DNA of 64,000 bases from assembly GCF_035582795.1 (NCBI RefSeq), contig NC_134367.1:56947562-57011561 (forward strand). Direction: 5' to 3'. The notes beneath the pieces were generated by a model. That model made no database searches, was not told where the DNA came from, and saw nothing but the letters and a program-made list of their open reading frames with translations. Below are positions 1 through 12,300 of the stretch, in pieces. The translations under genes were made by a program, and so were the position numbers. Positions within the stretch are counted from its first letter, which is position 1. The number at the start of each line of letters is the position of its first letter. The DNA is from Mycteria americana. Lineage: Eukaryota > Chordata > Aves > Ciconiiformes > Ciconiidae.

Positions 1-76
1 CATCCCTGTGGTGCTCCAGCACGTAGGACTCGAACACCTGCCCGATGAGGTTCACCTGATCCGCGCTCAGCACCAT
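1..76 (-). CDS. MCM9: MCM9 first coding exon (N-terminus, partial)
   Basis: Reading the minus strand from the ATG at 76-74 gives MVLSADQVNLIGQVFESYVL and then EHHRD before the window edge. This matches the N-terminus of vertebrate MCM9 as I recall it (S-D-Q-V-x-L-x-G-Q-V-F-E-S-Y-V). MCM9 is a nuclear AAA+ helicase that partners MCM8 in homologous recombination and takes part in mismatch repair; the catalytic part is outside this window. It sits at the edge of a CpG island and is the next gene downstream of FAM184A on the same strand, as in mammals. The family call rests on 25 residues plus synteny. The residues before S-A-D-Q (M-V-L) differ from my recollection of the human start, so the exact initiator is less sure than the gene. 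Confidence 0.88.
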   Translation of the reverse strand, partial: MVLSADQVNLIGQVFESYVLEHHRD

Positions 77-139
77 GTTGCGCCTACATGCAGGCAGGCG
101 AGATACAGCGGTCACAAAGCGAGGCTTTCCGGCACGCTC

Positions 140-150
140 TGGCGCCAATG
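140..150 (-). promoter_or_regulatory. Overlapping E2F-like and CCAAT (inverted) motif upstream of MCM9
   Basis: On the minus strand the sequence reads CATTGGCGCC, about 65 bases upstream of the MCM9 ATG. ATTGGCGC differs by one base from the E2F consensus TTTGGCGC, and ATTGG is an inverted CCAAT box (NF-Y type). MCM-family genes are generally E2F-regulated, so the position makes biological sense. Factor binding is inferred only from the motif. Confidence 0.4.
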
Positions 151-360
151 GGAAAACTTACTTCTCATTCGGAAAAGCCCACCACGGAGCCAGGCGAGAG
201 CAGGGCGTGGCTGACGCGGGCGCGGCTAACGAGCTTGGGCAACGGCACCGCGTTACAGCCCGCTCCGACCTGCCGCCTGCCCGCCGGGACCGCGGCAGCC
301 ACCGGGCTCGCCCCGCGACGCGCCGCCCGCTGCCTCTCACAGACTGCTCCCGCCAACCGA

Positions 361-388
361 CCGCCCCGCCCCGCACCAGCCAGCCAAT
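361..388. promoter_or_regulatory. GC boxes and CCAAT box in the CpG island
   Basis: Tandem CCGCCCC motifs (361-374) are followed by GCCAATCA (382-389), an Sp1-type plus NF-Y-type cluster typical of TATA-less promoters. Both motifs work in either orientation. The cluster lies about 300 bases upstream of the MCM9 ATG on its strand. Confidence 0.4.
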
Positions 389-1828
389 CAGCCCCAGCCC
401 GCGCCCGTCAGTCACCCCCGTCCCGCCCGCCGTCACTCAGCCAGTCATCACCCGCCGGCGAAAGGCGGGCTTCGCGGCGCCGCGCTCCTCACGCCCGCCC
501 GGGCAGGCAGAGTGGCGGGGCCCGGGCGGGGCCCTTCTTCCTGTTAATGCCAGAAGGTGAAACCGCCCGGTGACCCGCTCCTTCGCTCGCTTGGCGGGGG
601 ATGAGGGGAGGCGGTAGCCGCTTGCCCCGCCCCAGGTGGCGGCAGGCGTGGGACTCTCCGCAGCGCGGAGCCAGGCCTCCCGCTCCCGCCCCAGCCGCCG
701 GCAGCGCGGCAAGTTTTGAACGCGGCGCGGCCGGACGGGTGCTGTGCGGCGAGGAGGGGTTGGGCCGTGCCGGACCGGGCCGGCAGCGCGCCGCCTCGGC
801 CGCCCGCCTGCGGAGCGCTGCCCCAGGCGCGTCCCGTCCCGCCTCGCCTCCAGCCGGCGGGGGCCGCGGGGTGCGCTCCCAGCGCCCGCACCGGCGGCCC
901 CGCCGGAGCGTGTGTATGGGGCCGCCCCCGTACCTGCCAGGCGGAGGCGGGCAGCGCTCCGCCGCCGCCCCGCTCCCGCTCGGTACCTGCAGCGCCGGCC
1001 GCCGCCGCCCCTCTGGCCGGGCTCGCGCCGCGCGGAGGCAGCGGCCGCAGCTTCCTCACCCGGCAGGAGAAGCGGCTCCGTCTCCGCCCCCTCCGCGCCG
1101 CTCCACGCCCGGGCCCGGCGGCCCCCGAGCGGCGCGGCGGGGCGGAGAGCGGCCGCGGAGCCGCCAGCCCGCGGGGCCGGACCGGGGCTGGGTAGGGAGG
1201 GCGCTTCCCTCAGGTGCTTCAGCGGCCGCCGTGTGGGGACGCGCCGCTTCCCCAGGGCCGCCGCGGCTGCGGGAGCGCCGGCCGCCCCGGGCGCAGGTGA
1301 GGGGCGTCGGGCCCAGCTCCCCGCCGAGCAGTGCGGCGCCCTGCGGGGAGAGGGGGGCTCTCCGTGGGCACGGGAGGTATCCCGGCTGCTCTGCCTCCCG
1401 TGAACAAAAGATACCCCCGCGGATTGTTGTTTTAACGGTGCTGCAGGCTGTTTGCCGAAATGCCTCTGTCACTGTTCCCCGTTACAAAGGGGCGCTGCTC
1501 CTGTGTACAACACGGGAGGATTACAAGTCAGGGGGTGAAAGAGGGGTGCTGTGCGGCAGGGGTAGCCCCAAGGTAGCTGAAGCTCGTATTCGCTGCTGCT
1601 TCCTGCCCCGCCCCCCCCCCCCTTTACAAATCCCATGAAGTCTAAATTTGGCTTCTTTAAAGCGAGCTGCGTACCAAACCTTCATGCGGGCAAGTCTCAG
1701 GAGTTCGGGGATTTTATTTTTAATACAGCCAGAAAACAGGGTTTGCTGGAGGCTCTAAAGCTTTTGCTTTTGCCCAGAACTTACAGTGTGTTGTTTTGAA
1801 TAGTTTTCGTATCTGTATGTTCTTTTCT

Positions 1829-1866
1829 CTGAGCATGTATTACAACCCTGAGCATGTATTACAACA
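1829..1866. repeat. 19-bp perfect-core tandem duplication
   Basis: The unit CTGAGCATGTATTACAAC plus one base occurs twice head to tail (1829-1847 and 1848-1866) and differs only at the last base. It is probably a local slippage or repair duplication. Confidence 0.85.
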
Positions 1867-4800
1867 TGCTTTAACTATTTGAAATATTTTATCTTTTAAA
1901 TAGTTAATTCTGTTTCAAAATTGAGTCCCAGGCAAAAGGAGTGAAGCTGTCAAGTCTTGTCATATCACAGAGAATAACTTAATGCCTCCTTAACTTCAAA
2001 CTGTTTAAAGGATCTTAAAACTTCTTTATTGAGTTCCTCACTCCCAGGACCTCCCATTGTTGGCTTGTATTAATGATGAATTATTGATATGCAATCAAAA
2101 CAAAAATCACTGCCCATGTAAGAGCTTAACCAAAAAGTGTACCCTACTATCACCAAGATATCAGAACTGTGCCGATAGTTCTACAATAAAAAGATATCAG
2201 AAGAAATATACAAGATTTGTATTTTAATACAGACTTTTAGAGTTGGTGGAGGGGAAAAATCAATGCTTTTCAAACAAAAAATTTCCTTTAGATCCCTTAT
2301 TTTCAAGTTATCATATATGGCTTCAATATGTAAAGTAACTGCCTTACCTGCCTTAATTAAATTAAGATAATTAATTTGAATGTCTAACATGTTTTTTCTC
2401 CCAATCATATCTAAATATGTGATCTTAATGAATAAGAAAGCCACAGTGGCTACTTCATGTCTGTTAACTATATTGGGTATCTCGCCATCCATGAGTTGAT
2501 CTGAGGAAGGTTTGGCCAGCAGAGAAGCGCAGGGTCTTGGAATGTTTGGGCAAAAGCTTCTCCGTGGAACTGTGGGTGTTTTAAATCACAAACCACATTT
2601 CTCTGAATTGCTACTCCACAAGCTATTGCAAGAGGATTCCTGCATATGACTCCTGTCTGGTATAAAACTTCGGTTATCTGTCCTGTGGATCAGTGGGTAG
2701 AACTTCAGTTATTTGTCCTGCATTGTTTGCAAATACAAACTTCCTCAAATTATTTGTAGATGTTGCCTAAATCCTCATCTGAAGGAAACAGTGTTTACAA
2801 CAAAAGTCTAGGACTGCTTCAGGGGGTTATAAAGAGGAAATGCTTTAACCCTTAGATATGTCTCTAGAAGCAAAAAACATTTTGCCTTATAAAATGGTCT
2901 TATTCTAACCAATTGAATGGCTACTCAATGGCAAAAGCACTGCTGAGATCTGCACCTAATATATAAATTGATCACTGTGAAAATTCAAAACTATTTCTGG
3001 TAAAGATTATCCTGGGTGGAGTGTCAAGCAAGTCCTGTCTCCGCAATACGCTTTCAGTGCCAACTTTACTCGGTTTATAGTGCTGTCTTGCAAGGTACCA
3101 AAACCAGGCTGCTTTTTTCAAATGATGAGACGCAGCTATTTCTAGACATTTGTTAGATCAGCACAGTTACCTGGCTTCTGGTATGGCAGAGCTGTAATCT
3201 TTGTGATTTCCTGGAGGTATCTGTCTGTGCTTCCTCAGACTCTGTGTTTTGTAGCCTAAACAACTAGAGCAACAGGATGAAAAAGAATGCAGCAGCCTGC
3301 AACTGGAGCAGCTAATTACAGCTACAGAGCAAGTAACTCATATTGGTGTGTAAAGGGTGCAATTAGGTACTGGTTCCTACAAGAAAGAAACTGAAGTATT
3401 TATTATTTTATTATTATCTAATAATAACTAGGAACAGTTATGTGCTTAGCTGAGTAATGAAGAAATGGTTACTCAACAAAGAAGTCATCAAAAAATACAT
3501 CACGCCCATCTGAAAATCCATTAGCCCCTTTTGAACTCGGTGCAAAATAGGACAAGAAAAAGTAATTATCTCAAACGAGTGGATGGAGACAGTGCTGGCA
3601 GTTACCAGCCTGAAAAGCTCTCTTGTGCTGGGCTCAGAACGCTTTCCTGGTTTGTCTCTGCTTTCCACTTTGAATGGCTCTCTTACATAAGCCAGTATTG
3701 CTGTTGTTGTTTTCAGGTCGCTTCTGATAGTCTTGTGTGTTTATGAAGAAAAAGATGAAGACTAAAAACTCCTCTGTTTTTCAGTTTTACAGAATATGTG
3801 TGTGCTCTCAATCTGGAAATGTCCCAGGAGAGTACAAGAACTGCCTGCTAATGCTGTGGTCAGTGTGGCTGGTACACGTCCCACTCCAGCGTGCAATTGG
3901 GACACTGCTGGCAAGGCTGCACAAGTGCTGAGAAATGCTCATGGATCCCACAGGTTAGGTAAAAAAGATTTAGACTAAGCAGCATGAACGTGGTTGAATG
4001 TTCACGTGACCATAAAACTTGGGCTTCAGTCTCTGCCCTAAGGCATGTCTATTGCCAGCCGTGACGGATGCTGCCTGTGGTGTTTACAGCCTGAAGTGTG
4101 CTGACTCTTCTTTGTGCCCAGCCATCATGTTGATGATCTGTAACTGAAGTTAAACAGCTATAGTTCCAGCTAAAAGACTCAGCTGCTCTCTAAACTTTTC
4201 TGTTCATCTGTCAGGTTGAACGTGGAAGGCCTGTTAATTTCCAAGAGTACTCACTGTCATAATGAAGCAAGATTTTGGTAGTCATTATTGAATTATGCTT
4301 TTATTTTCTTAAGCTTGGCTCTTCTTGTTCCCTAGCAACATTGCTATCAGTGCTGCTGGCAGCAGCTGCTTCTCATTGTGTTCAGCCAGCTGTTTATTGT
4401 GAACAGGCCTCTATACTGTGCTTAACTCTGAAAATAACTGAGTTGCCTTAGTGACAGGCAATTTATAAACTCATCCTTAAGACCGTGCAGGACCCCAGAG
4501 TGGATCAGTAGTTCACCTCATAGGTCCTATCGTTAACCTAGGAACTTGCAGTGCAATTTGTACAGTCAACAAAGCTTGAGTTGTCTAATTGTGTATGTGC
4601 TTGAAAATGATAAATGTTAACACAGTTGTGCAGTAAAAGAGCCCAATGTTGAGCCCAGCAAATAACAAGTTCTATTATTAAGAGAAATGGAGTTCAGCAG
4701 TCAGTCATGCCAAAAAGTTCTGTTTCAGCTTGGCTGCCTGGTTTTGTTACATTAACCCAGTGCTATCCACAGGCACTTCCAATTACTGTAGCATATCTAA

Positions 4801-7261
4801 AGACATGGGTGTTTATTTATATGACCAAAATACACTGCAAATTAAATCAGCTTTAGAACTGCAAGCTGATTTCTGTATATAATTGTACATGGAAATGAGT
4901 CGTATTTCTATGTAAAGATTTTGCCAGGGAATGTATACATAAACAAAACTGATACAATGCCCAACACCCAAAAGTAGCTAAACAACAATACTACGAATTA
5001 GAGTTTCACCTTCATTATAGTAAAAAAAGGTTTAGCATTTGCCTAGGAAGAATAGTAACAGTACTGTATTGGACTACATTCAACATAGCAGGAAAAAAGC
5101 AACACAGGTCCTGTAAGGAAAGTCAGTTTGCATCTTTGAAAGCTGATGTATTTTTGCAAATGTTGGTTAAAAAAAAATTAAAAAAAAATGACAGGCTAGG
5201 GTTCCTCACACCTAAATTTAGGCAATGGAGGTACTTACATTTGTTGTTGCTCTACCATCTTTATGCAACCAAGAGAGATAAGTGGGCTGATTCACCCGTG
5301 AAGCTGCCCTGTTGACTGCAGAGGAGGTTGAAGATCACCATTTTCTTAAGTGATGTGACTCAGTCATTTTTCTTCTAAGGGAAGTACCTTACAGCAAAGG
5401 AGGAACACTTGGGGTCTAATTTTCTCGATGCAGAACTAATGAAATTTACCTGTGGATAGCATGGGGATCATGTAACAGAATTCACATATAACTTAAAATA
5501 AACCTTAAGCAAGCAAGAGATTGCTCTGACATCGTGAGCAGGTCTGATTTCTGATATTATGAGTGAGGTCTCCTGATATTCATTAGGATTTCCTCATGTC
5601 CTACAGCTTTTAAATAGAGTTTCAGAGTAAGACTAAAACTGGAAAAAAAAGTGAATACTATTAGTCAAATGTTAATATGGGGATTTTCTAGCTATGGTTA
5701 CTTGGATAGTGTATTTGTTAACAACTTAAAGAAAGGACCCCAATTTTTTCAGCTGCCACACCAGAAAGGCAAGTGCTGTAACGTGGGCTATAGTTCAGAA
5801 TCCCTCCATGTTCAGTTACAGGAACAGAAGCATTTTTCCCCAAAGAGACTGCTGCTTTCAGTTTTGAAGTGCAACTTAACAAAGGAGGTCCTTTGCGGAA
5901 AGTTTTCTACTCTCAAAAAGCAGGAGAGTTTAGTTCCAGAGACTACCTACATCAAGAGTGAAAAAATTATATTCTGCTTTAAGAATGAAAACAAAGATTT
6001 TTGCAGCATTATAGAAAATATTTAGGAAGAAAAGATGATAGGTATATCCTAAAAAAACCCCAAACTACTAAATATTCTATATTCTCCTGTTTTATAATAC
6101 ATAGATATTCTTACTCTTTAAAGTGATCAAAGATTACAAATCTAAGACATTTAATTTTAATTGAAACATCTACACGTTAAACGTAGAACTACTCAAACCA
6201 GTTAGAAAATAATCCAAGTTTTTTCTTCCAAAATAACAGATCATGAGAAAAACAGATGTGAAAATTTATTTAGACTAAATTAGAATATTAAAAATTCTAT
6301 AATACTGACCCACGTAATTTATTGCCAGTACTTCTCACAGGACTAATATTTTCCTTGAAATTTCAGGTAAATATAGTACACATATGCTGAAGTAACTGAA
6401 AAAATGCAAAAGGAAGAAGTCAATCTGATGAAGTGATTTCTATGCTGGCAGTGATTTCAGCTTGGTTTTCAATGATCTCTGGGCTTTTTTTTTCCCCAAG
6501 TATACCTTCTGGGTACAATTCCTGCTGTGGAAAAAGCCATGCAATTTTTGGGATAGAACTCTTCCCTGTGCTATGAGATCGTGTCAGATGGGTCAGCTAG
6601 AGCAGTTTTCTGCTAACCTGGAAAATTCACTGGCATTCAGACTCTTATCACAGGAGTAAATGGAGCAGTCCAGACTGAAGGGCCGAACCTGGCCTTAAGA
6701 CTGATTATTACAATGATGTTCTGATGAAATGTAGGATTCTGCGTTTTGTCCCTGTATCAAGTATAGCCTGTTACCTCCTTCTTCCATAGGAAAATACAGT
6801 AAGGAATAAAATACTACATTCTTTATTGTTTGCTCTTTGACCTTTTATTGTTCTTTCTGAATGAAACTAAAGGGTCGGGGAATTAGTTACACTAAGTGCT
6901 GATAATGAGATTTAATGTGTCAGAGTGCAGAGAGAGAGCTCCTGAGAGGCAAAAGATTTTCCCACCATTGTAAATAATACTATGCAACTGCATGCTAATT
7001 CTGTACCTCCTTACTTGGAGTTGTCCATTGAGCTAGGAAAGGCTGCATGCATGCATGAGCAGAGACTTTGCAGAACTCTCTGCACAACTGGATTCATGAA
7101 TATGTGCACTTTTAGCTTTTTCCAGAATACCAGATACTGCAAACATCAGGAACACAATGGCATTGTGATAATGCAAATTCCTGTATTAATCCCAAATGCC
7201 AGGTATTAACTTTTTTTAGGAATACATTTTACAGGGTTCTCAATGCCATTTGGTAGAAAAT

Positions 7262-7318
7262 AATTTTTTTCTGGTTGGTTTTGGGCTTTTTTTGTTTGGT
7301 TGTTTTTTGTTTTTAAGA
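7262..7318. repeat. T/G-rich low-complexity tract
   Basis: Runs of T interspersed with GG (TTTTTT, GGTTGGTTTTGGG, TTTTTTT, GTTTGGTTG) form a low-complexity stretch. Similar tracts lie at about 22,637-22,680, and complementary A/C-rich ones at about 43,530-43,590 and 44,278-44,335. No function is implied. Confidence 0.6.
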
Positions 7319-8989
7319 GACTGATTCGGTAGCAGAATAGCTCCTAACTGTGGCAGACATAGTAACTGAGTGCTGCTTAACTTTCTTCTCCCTTCCAAAA
7401 GACAAATGCCTACCAGCAAAAAACCAATGGACACACCTTTTAGTGAATAGGTAAAGTAAATGCAGATATTATTGTCTTCAGATTACTGCTCAGTTATTAA
7501 TTCCATATGTAAAAATGTACAAGTGAAGTGAAGGATGGGAGAAAAAGGCTTAGCCCTTGCAAAGCATGCAAGAAAAAATACGCAACACTCACTTCAGAAC
7601 TTTGTAACAAAATGAGCTAGTGTATTTTATTTTGGGTAACAGCCAAGAAATCTGACATTTTGCCCAATATGGCTTTCTTCTAAAATTAAAAAGTTGCATA
7701 TACCTACAGTTGAGTCCACCAACTACAGCAAATCTGCTGTATACATCTTTAATCCATGGCAGCATCACCAGAATACAGCTTTCAGTGGAGTTTTCAAGCT
7801 GAATTATAAGATAGAAGTTTTTAAATGTTCATTTAGAAGATTTTATATTGTTTATATGAAAACATACAAATTTTTCATTTATACATATACTACATATAAA
7901 ACTCATTGTAATTAGCAAGTATCTTCATCTGGGTATTTACCTTTGTGCATATAGCGAAAAAGGGATGTAGGTAGGGCTTCAGATGAAATATTAAAGTTCA
8001 ATACCTTTTTATATGCTAACTAAAACCTTATTCAAATAACTCAAACATTTTTTCCTGCCTTTAAAAGATAAGAGATTCAGCTTAAAAATACATTCATAAA
8101 ACAAAGAGACAGTTTTCTCCCTGAGACTACCAGTGTGAGTTACTTTGTGGTAATCTTTGAATGAAAAAATATAAAAAGACAATAAGCTCTAGTTTTCTAT
8201 ATGCTGCAGCAAATTTCTCGAGCAACACTGCATCATAAAAGGTGTAGATTGGAGAATCATGCTCACTGGTTGAAAAAACATTTTCATGTATCAGTTGAAG
8301 AAGAAGAAAAAACTTTAATATAGACAAGGGAAGGTAATTAAGTTTTAATGAAAGATCTGTATCTGTAGCATGTATAAATGGGAAAAAGTTGGGTGGTTTT
8401 TTATTTTTTTCATTTCAGACATGAATTTTATCCAAAGCAGGACTATATGCTCAAAATGTAGATTCTTGATTTATGCAGAGATACTTAGTACAGTATTCTA
8501 AATGTTTGAAGCGTGTTTTTGTTAATATTAATAAAAGAAATACGTAACTTGTGGGAACAAGTTTAAATTCAATGCTAAAATGTTTGATTATAACTAGATG
8601 GCAAAATCTCATGAGCAACAGGTAAGGAGTCAACCCCCCAATGAACAGCTCCTGGTTTGTGGCTTTTTTCATCCTCTTGTCAAAATTACTCTGCTCTGAA
8701 GGCTAGCAGCTACACTAGTTCTGATTCATTTCACATTCTTCCTTTTAATTGTTAGAAAGAGACAGTTTTTAAACTGCTACAAAGTAACAGAATAGAATTG
8801 GGATGCATTAAAGGTATCCTGCCCAAATTGGAGAGAGAGCGAGATAGATATACTTTTTCCTTTTACAATTTAAATAGTATTTATAGTTACCATGCAATTA
8901 TGTTATTTTGGGGGAAAAGCCTTACCTGAAATCAAAGAAAACACATTTATAGGAAAAAGGGGGAAAGCATTATGTTTGTTCTACCAAAA

Positions 8990-8995
8990 TTTATT
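8990..8995 (-). promoter_or_regulatory. FAM184A: Candidate FAM184A polyadenylation signal (AATAAA)
   Basis: TTTATT on the plus strand reads AATAAA on the gene strand. It is the first canonical hexamer after the FAM184A stop codon, about 260 bases downstream, and is followed on the gene strand by U/G-rich sequence. A 3' UTR of roughly 9,254 down to about 8,970 is implied. Use of a more distal signal cannot be excluded. Confidence 0.5.
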
Positions 8996-9254
8996 ACGTA
9001 GTAATTACAAAGTTTAAAGATTCTTCCATTTTAAATAAAAATAGTTATAATTACACACATTATATAGTACCATGTCAAGTTATTCCAACAAATATAACAT
9101 GAAATACAGTGCAGTTTCAAATCAGAAAGACAAATACTTTCTCATTCACAGTGTTTGACAAATTACAGGGAAGCTTGTTCACATGAGGGTTTACTTAAGG
9201 TCATGCTCTTACAAACAGTCCACATCACGCTGTGCCACAAAAACGTATCATCTC

Positions 9255-9336
9255 TCAGAACGTGAAGTATCGGGCAAACCACTCCTGGCGTTGTGGATCT
9301 GGTGAAGCCACTGGTGAAGCGTCAGTCTGAGGAGGG
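9255..9336 (-). CDS. FAM184A: FAM184A exon 18, C-terminus and stop
   Basis: Completes the split Ser, then [26 protein letters not shown] and TGA at 9,257-9,255. The acceptor is GAATTTAG. The last residues are identical to the human C-terminus as recalled, which fixes the gene end. The 3' UTR continues below 9,255 to about 8,970. Confidence 0.97.
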
Positions 9337-12300
9337 CTAAATTCACAGAAAGAAAAAAAAACAATTATCCCACAACTACACGAAAAGTACAAATGTTAGG
9401 AGGAAAAAAATCACAGAGAATATTCAGTAAAAAACACAGTCTGTTTTTCCATGGGTTAATTATCAGTGTGCCTCAGGACATGATTTAATGTCTCCCTACA
9501 GAATCTGTGATCATCCACTCCATTGGAGAGCATCAGCAGCACGGACAAGTCAGTTCAGAAGCCACATTTACAGGGTGGACAAATAATATTTTGGAAACTT
9601 AATTTAAAATCTCATAAACAGCTGTAGGTTTTCAGGAAGAATAAAAAGGGTTTTCTTGGAAAAGCGTGACTGTAGAAGGTCCTCTTTTAGCATCCTTTTC
9701 CTGTGGTAAAGTTAATTTTCAAAAATATGATGCGAGCATCATATTTGTAGACATGTGCTCACAAAGACTGGTTGGCAACTGAACAAAAATACACACTATT
9801 TTAATAGTTAACACCGATCACAAATATCACTTGCATTGTTCATGCACACATTTAAAATATGCTAATATACTAGGAAAAAAGAAACTGCTGCACTGCAAAC
9901 AAGATTTATTTCCCCCTTGAACACTTAAAATTCTCACAAAATGAGCAAGAGAGAATACTTAAATCTAATTTAAATTTCATTACACAATTAAGTTCCTTTA
10001 TCAATAAAATTTACTAATAAAATAATCCCTACTGTATTACTGGATAATACAGAGCACAAAACAATTTGGAATGGAAACTCCAGCATCACAGTCCATGAGT
10101 TCATGCACATGCATGTTATAGATATCTGAGCACACTCATGCACATCACATGCACAGGAAAAAATAGGCAACAGTACTTTTTAAAAAAAAGATTGTTTTCT
10201 TGGAATAGATTGTTTTCCTTTATCTAGTAGTTGCTAGGTACATGGTCTTTTGCATTAAACCAAAAGAGAGAGTAAACAACCAACTGTGGAACTGGAAATT
10301 ACACATTGCTTTAAGTTGCCAACTTAGAGGTAAGAGATCAGCACCCACTAAATACAGAGTGTAGCACTTCAGTGCATTTAATATGTGGGGACATAAAGCC
10401 AAAAGACTAAAATGCTGCCTCTAAAATGCCATTTTTAAGTTATTCAGTTCACTGTATTAATTTGTGGGAGAATTACTTGACACTTTAATGCTGGTTTTGA
10501 TTACTGGAAGCTCAGCATTAAGCATCCAAGCATGCACATTTCCTGTTGCTGTAGTCAGGTTACTCCTATGAAACAATTTGATATAGGTGAGGAAAGGGGA
10601 AACACAAAACATTCACGTAGCACAGAAAACAGTTTTCTTACATAAAAACCATTATCACATAATACCGAATAAAAGAAATTCTGTGCTAGTATCAATTCCT
10701 AAATGACAATCAGTAAATAACACAAACGTTTAAAACAATTGTTCATATATGTAAACAATTGGAAGCACATGAATTCTGTTAAAGTATCTAAAGAGGTTTT
10801 CAAAATTCAAGACTTACGAAAAAGTGAGAGAATACTTCACATTTCAACAAGGTCTACAATAAAAAGGAATACTATAAAGAGGTTACAAATATAATGTAAA
10901 AATTAAAAATGCCATAGGAGTACTTGTACCTCTGAAAGGTTCATAAAGCAAGTGGGATTCAGCTCAATAGGAATGCAAAATTTTCCTGAGTTAAGCAAAA
11001 AAAAAGAAAAAAAAAAGACTGGTGAGGCAGTGCTCACCTCAAAAACGTCTTGGGCTCTTTGGGTGGCATTGGCTGCGGTAGTGGTTTGCTGCTGTTGAAC
11101 TCAATATCGTGGATGGGTGAGTTAGGAATGGGGTCCAGGCGGTTAGGATGTCCATTGCCCACCACTCCGCTAGATTCCAGAGCACTTAGATTGGGGACAC
11201 TCACAAACCTGTTTGTTGATTTATCGTTCTTCTTCTTTTGCTGCATTAAAAATAACAAATGTAAGGAAGGCTTCTTGCACCAGGACAGATGAGGAAATTT
11301 GCAAATTTAAAAGTTGTATTGATGTCTGGTTTGGGGTTTTTTTGAAGGAGAGCAACTGGGACAGATTGGACTTTTTCTCCAATTGTAGTTTTACTATTTG
11401 CTTTGGCCAGAACTGAATGCCACAAGTTTTTGCAGAAAATCAAATTTCCCATCCAGATGATTAAGTTATTAAGACTTACTGTAATAATCAATGAATATAT
11501 TATATGAGATCTTCCAATATAACATTTTGGTCTGTTTAAGACATTGGAGACAGGAAGTTTTCCACAAAATTGTCTGTTAAACCTTTCATGTTTACTTAAA
11601 TCTTTTCATGATATCAGTGAAACAGCTCTGCTGTCAAATGTAATTACAGCAAATTTCAGTGACGAAAAAAGTGAGCCTTTCCCACAGGTTTCACCCCATC
11701 ACTGAGGCACATTTTGGTAATTGGAACACGGAACCTAGAAAAGCAGCTACATTTCTTTTAAAGCAATTACGCCCTCATAGTTAGCAAGCGTTATAGCAAT
11801 ACTGCTAAAGATAAAAAGATTATTGTATAGGAGTTCAGTTTCTTGCACAAGGAAAAGGCCAGGCTTCTAATCCTACTACAGCTGCCGCTTCTAGACACCA
11901 GATGGCACAACTGAACATTTTTCTTTTCTTAATATTCTCTACACTCCTGCTGATAGTATTTCAAGGGACTCAAAATACTGAAGAATTTTATTTTTATATC
12001 ACTGTTTTACTCTCCATAACACATCATACAAAGGAATCAGTATTCATCCTCTCTACTTTTATAGATATTTTAACGTAGAAGGATGCTTCAAATAATTCTA
12101 TAGCTTTTTAAAAATAGCTGTGTGACAGAACACGAAGTGTATTTTCTGACTTCTGTCAAATATTCCATGTCCACAGTAAAATATTAATATTAAAAAAGCC
12201 TTATTTCAAAAAATAGGATTTTTGAATGAATGGATTCATTTATTCTCATGAATTGTGTATTATTTGAATATATAATAAATACTTTCATTCAATTTACATA

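Larger units (their letters stand above)
77..1420 (-). promoter_or_regulatory. MCM9: CpG island / probable MCM9 promoter and 5' UTR region
   Basis: This stretch is very G+C-rich with abundant undepleted CG dinucleotides, in contrast to the A+T-rich DNA after about 1,620. It directly abuts the MCM9 start codon and has GC-box-like CCGCCCC motifs and CCAAT boxes but no obvious TATA box near the ATG. Long open frames here on both strands are arginine-, proline- and alanine-rich and overlap each other, as expected from low stop-codon density in GC-rich DNA, so I do not call them genes. The transcription start is not determinable from sequence. A plus-strand transcript from a bidirectional promoter is possible but nothing specific supports it. 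Confidence 0.8.
1421..8960. other. Intergenic region between MCM9 promoter and FAM184A 3' end
   Basis: About 7.5 kb of mostly A+T-rich DNA. No open frame here has the look of a gene or of an exon with splice sites and recognisable protein. The visible items are a 12-base C run (1611-1622), a 19-bp tandem duplication (1829-1866), a spaced near-repeat around 2,664-2,724, and a T/G-rich low-complexity stretch at 7,262-7,318. Regulatory elements for MCM9 may lie here but cannot be recognised by eye. Confidence 0.6.

Noticed and set aside
544..1059. 171-codon minus-strand open frame in the CpG island
   Set aside because: Same compositional effect; no family resemblance, and several competing frames cover the same bases.
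601..1638. 345-codon plus-strand open frame at the MCM9 end
   Set aside because: Lies in the CpG island, is Arg/Pro/Ala/Gly-rich, has no recognisable domain, and overlaps equally long frames on both strands; stop codons are rare there because of composition.
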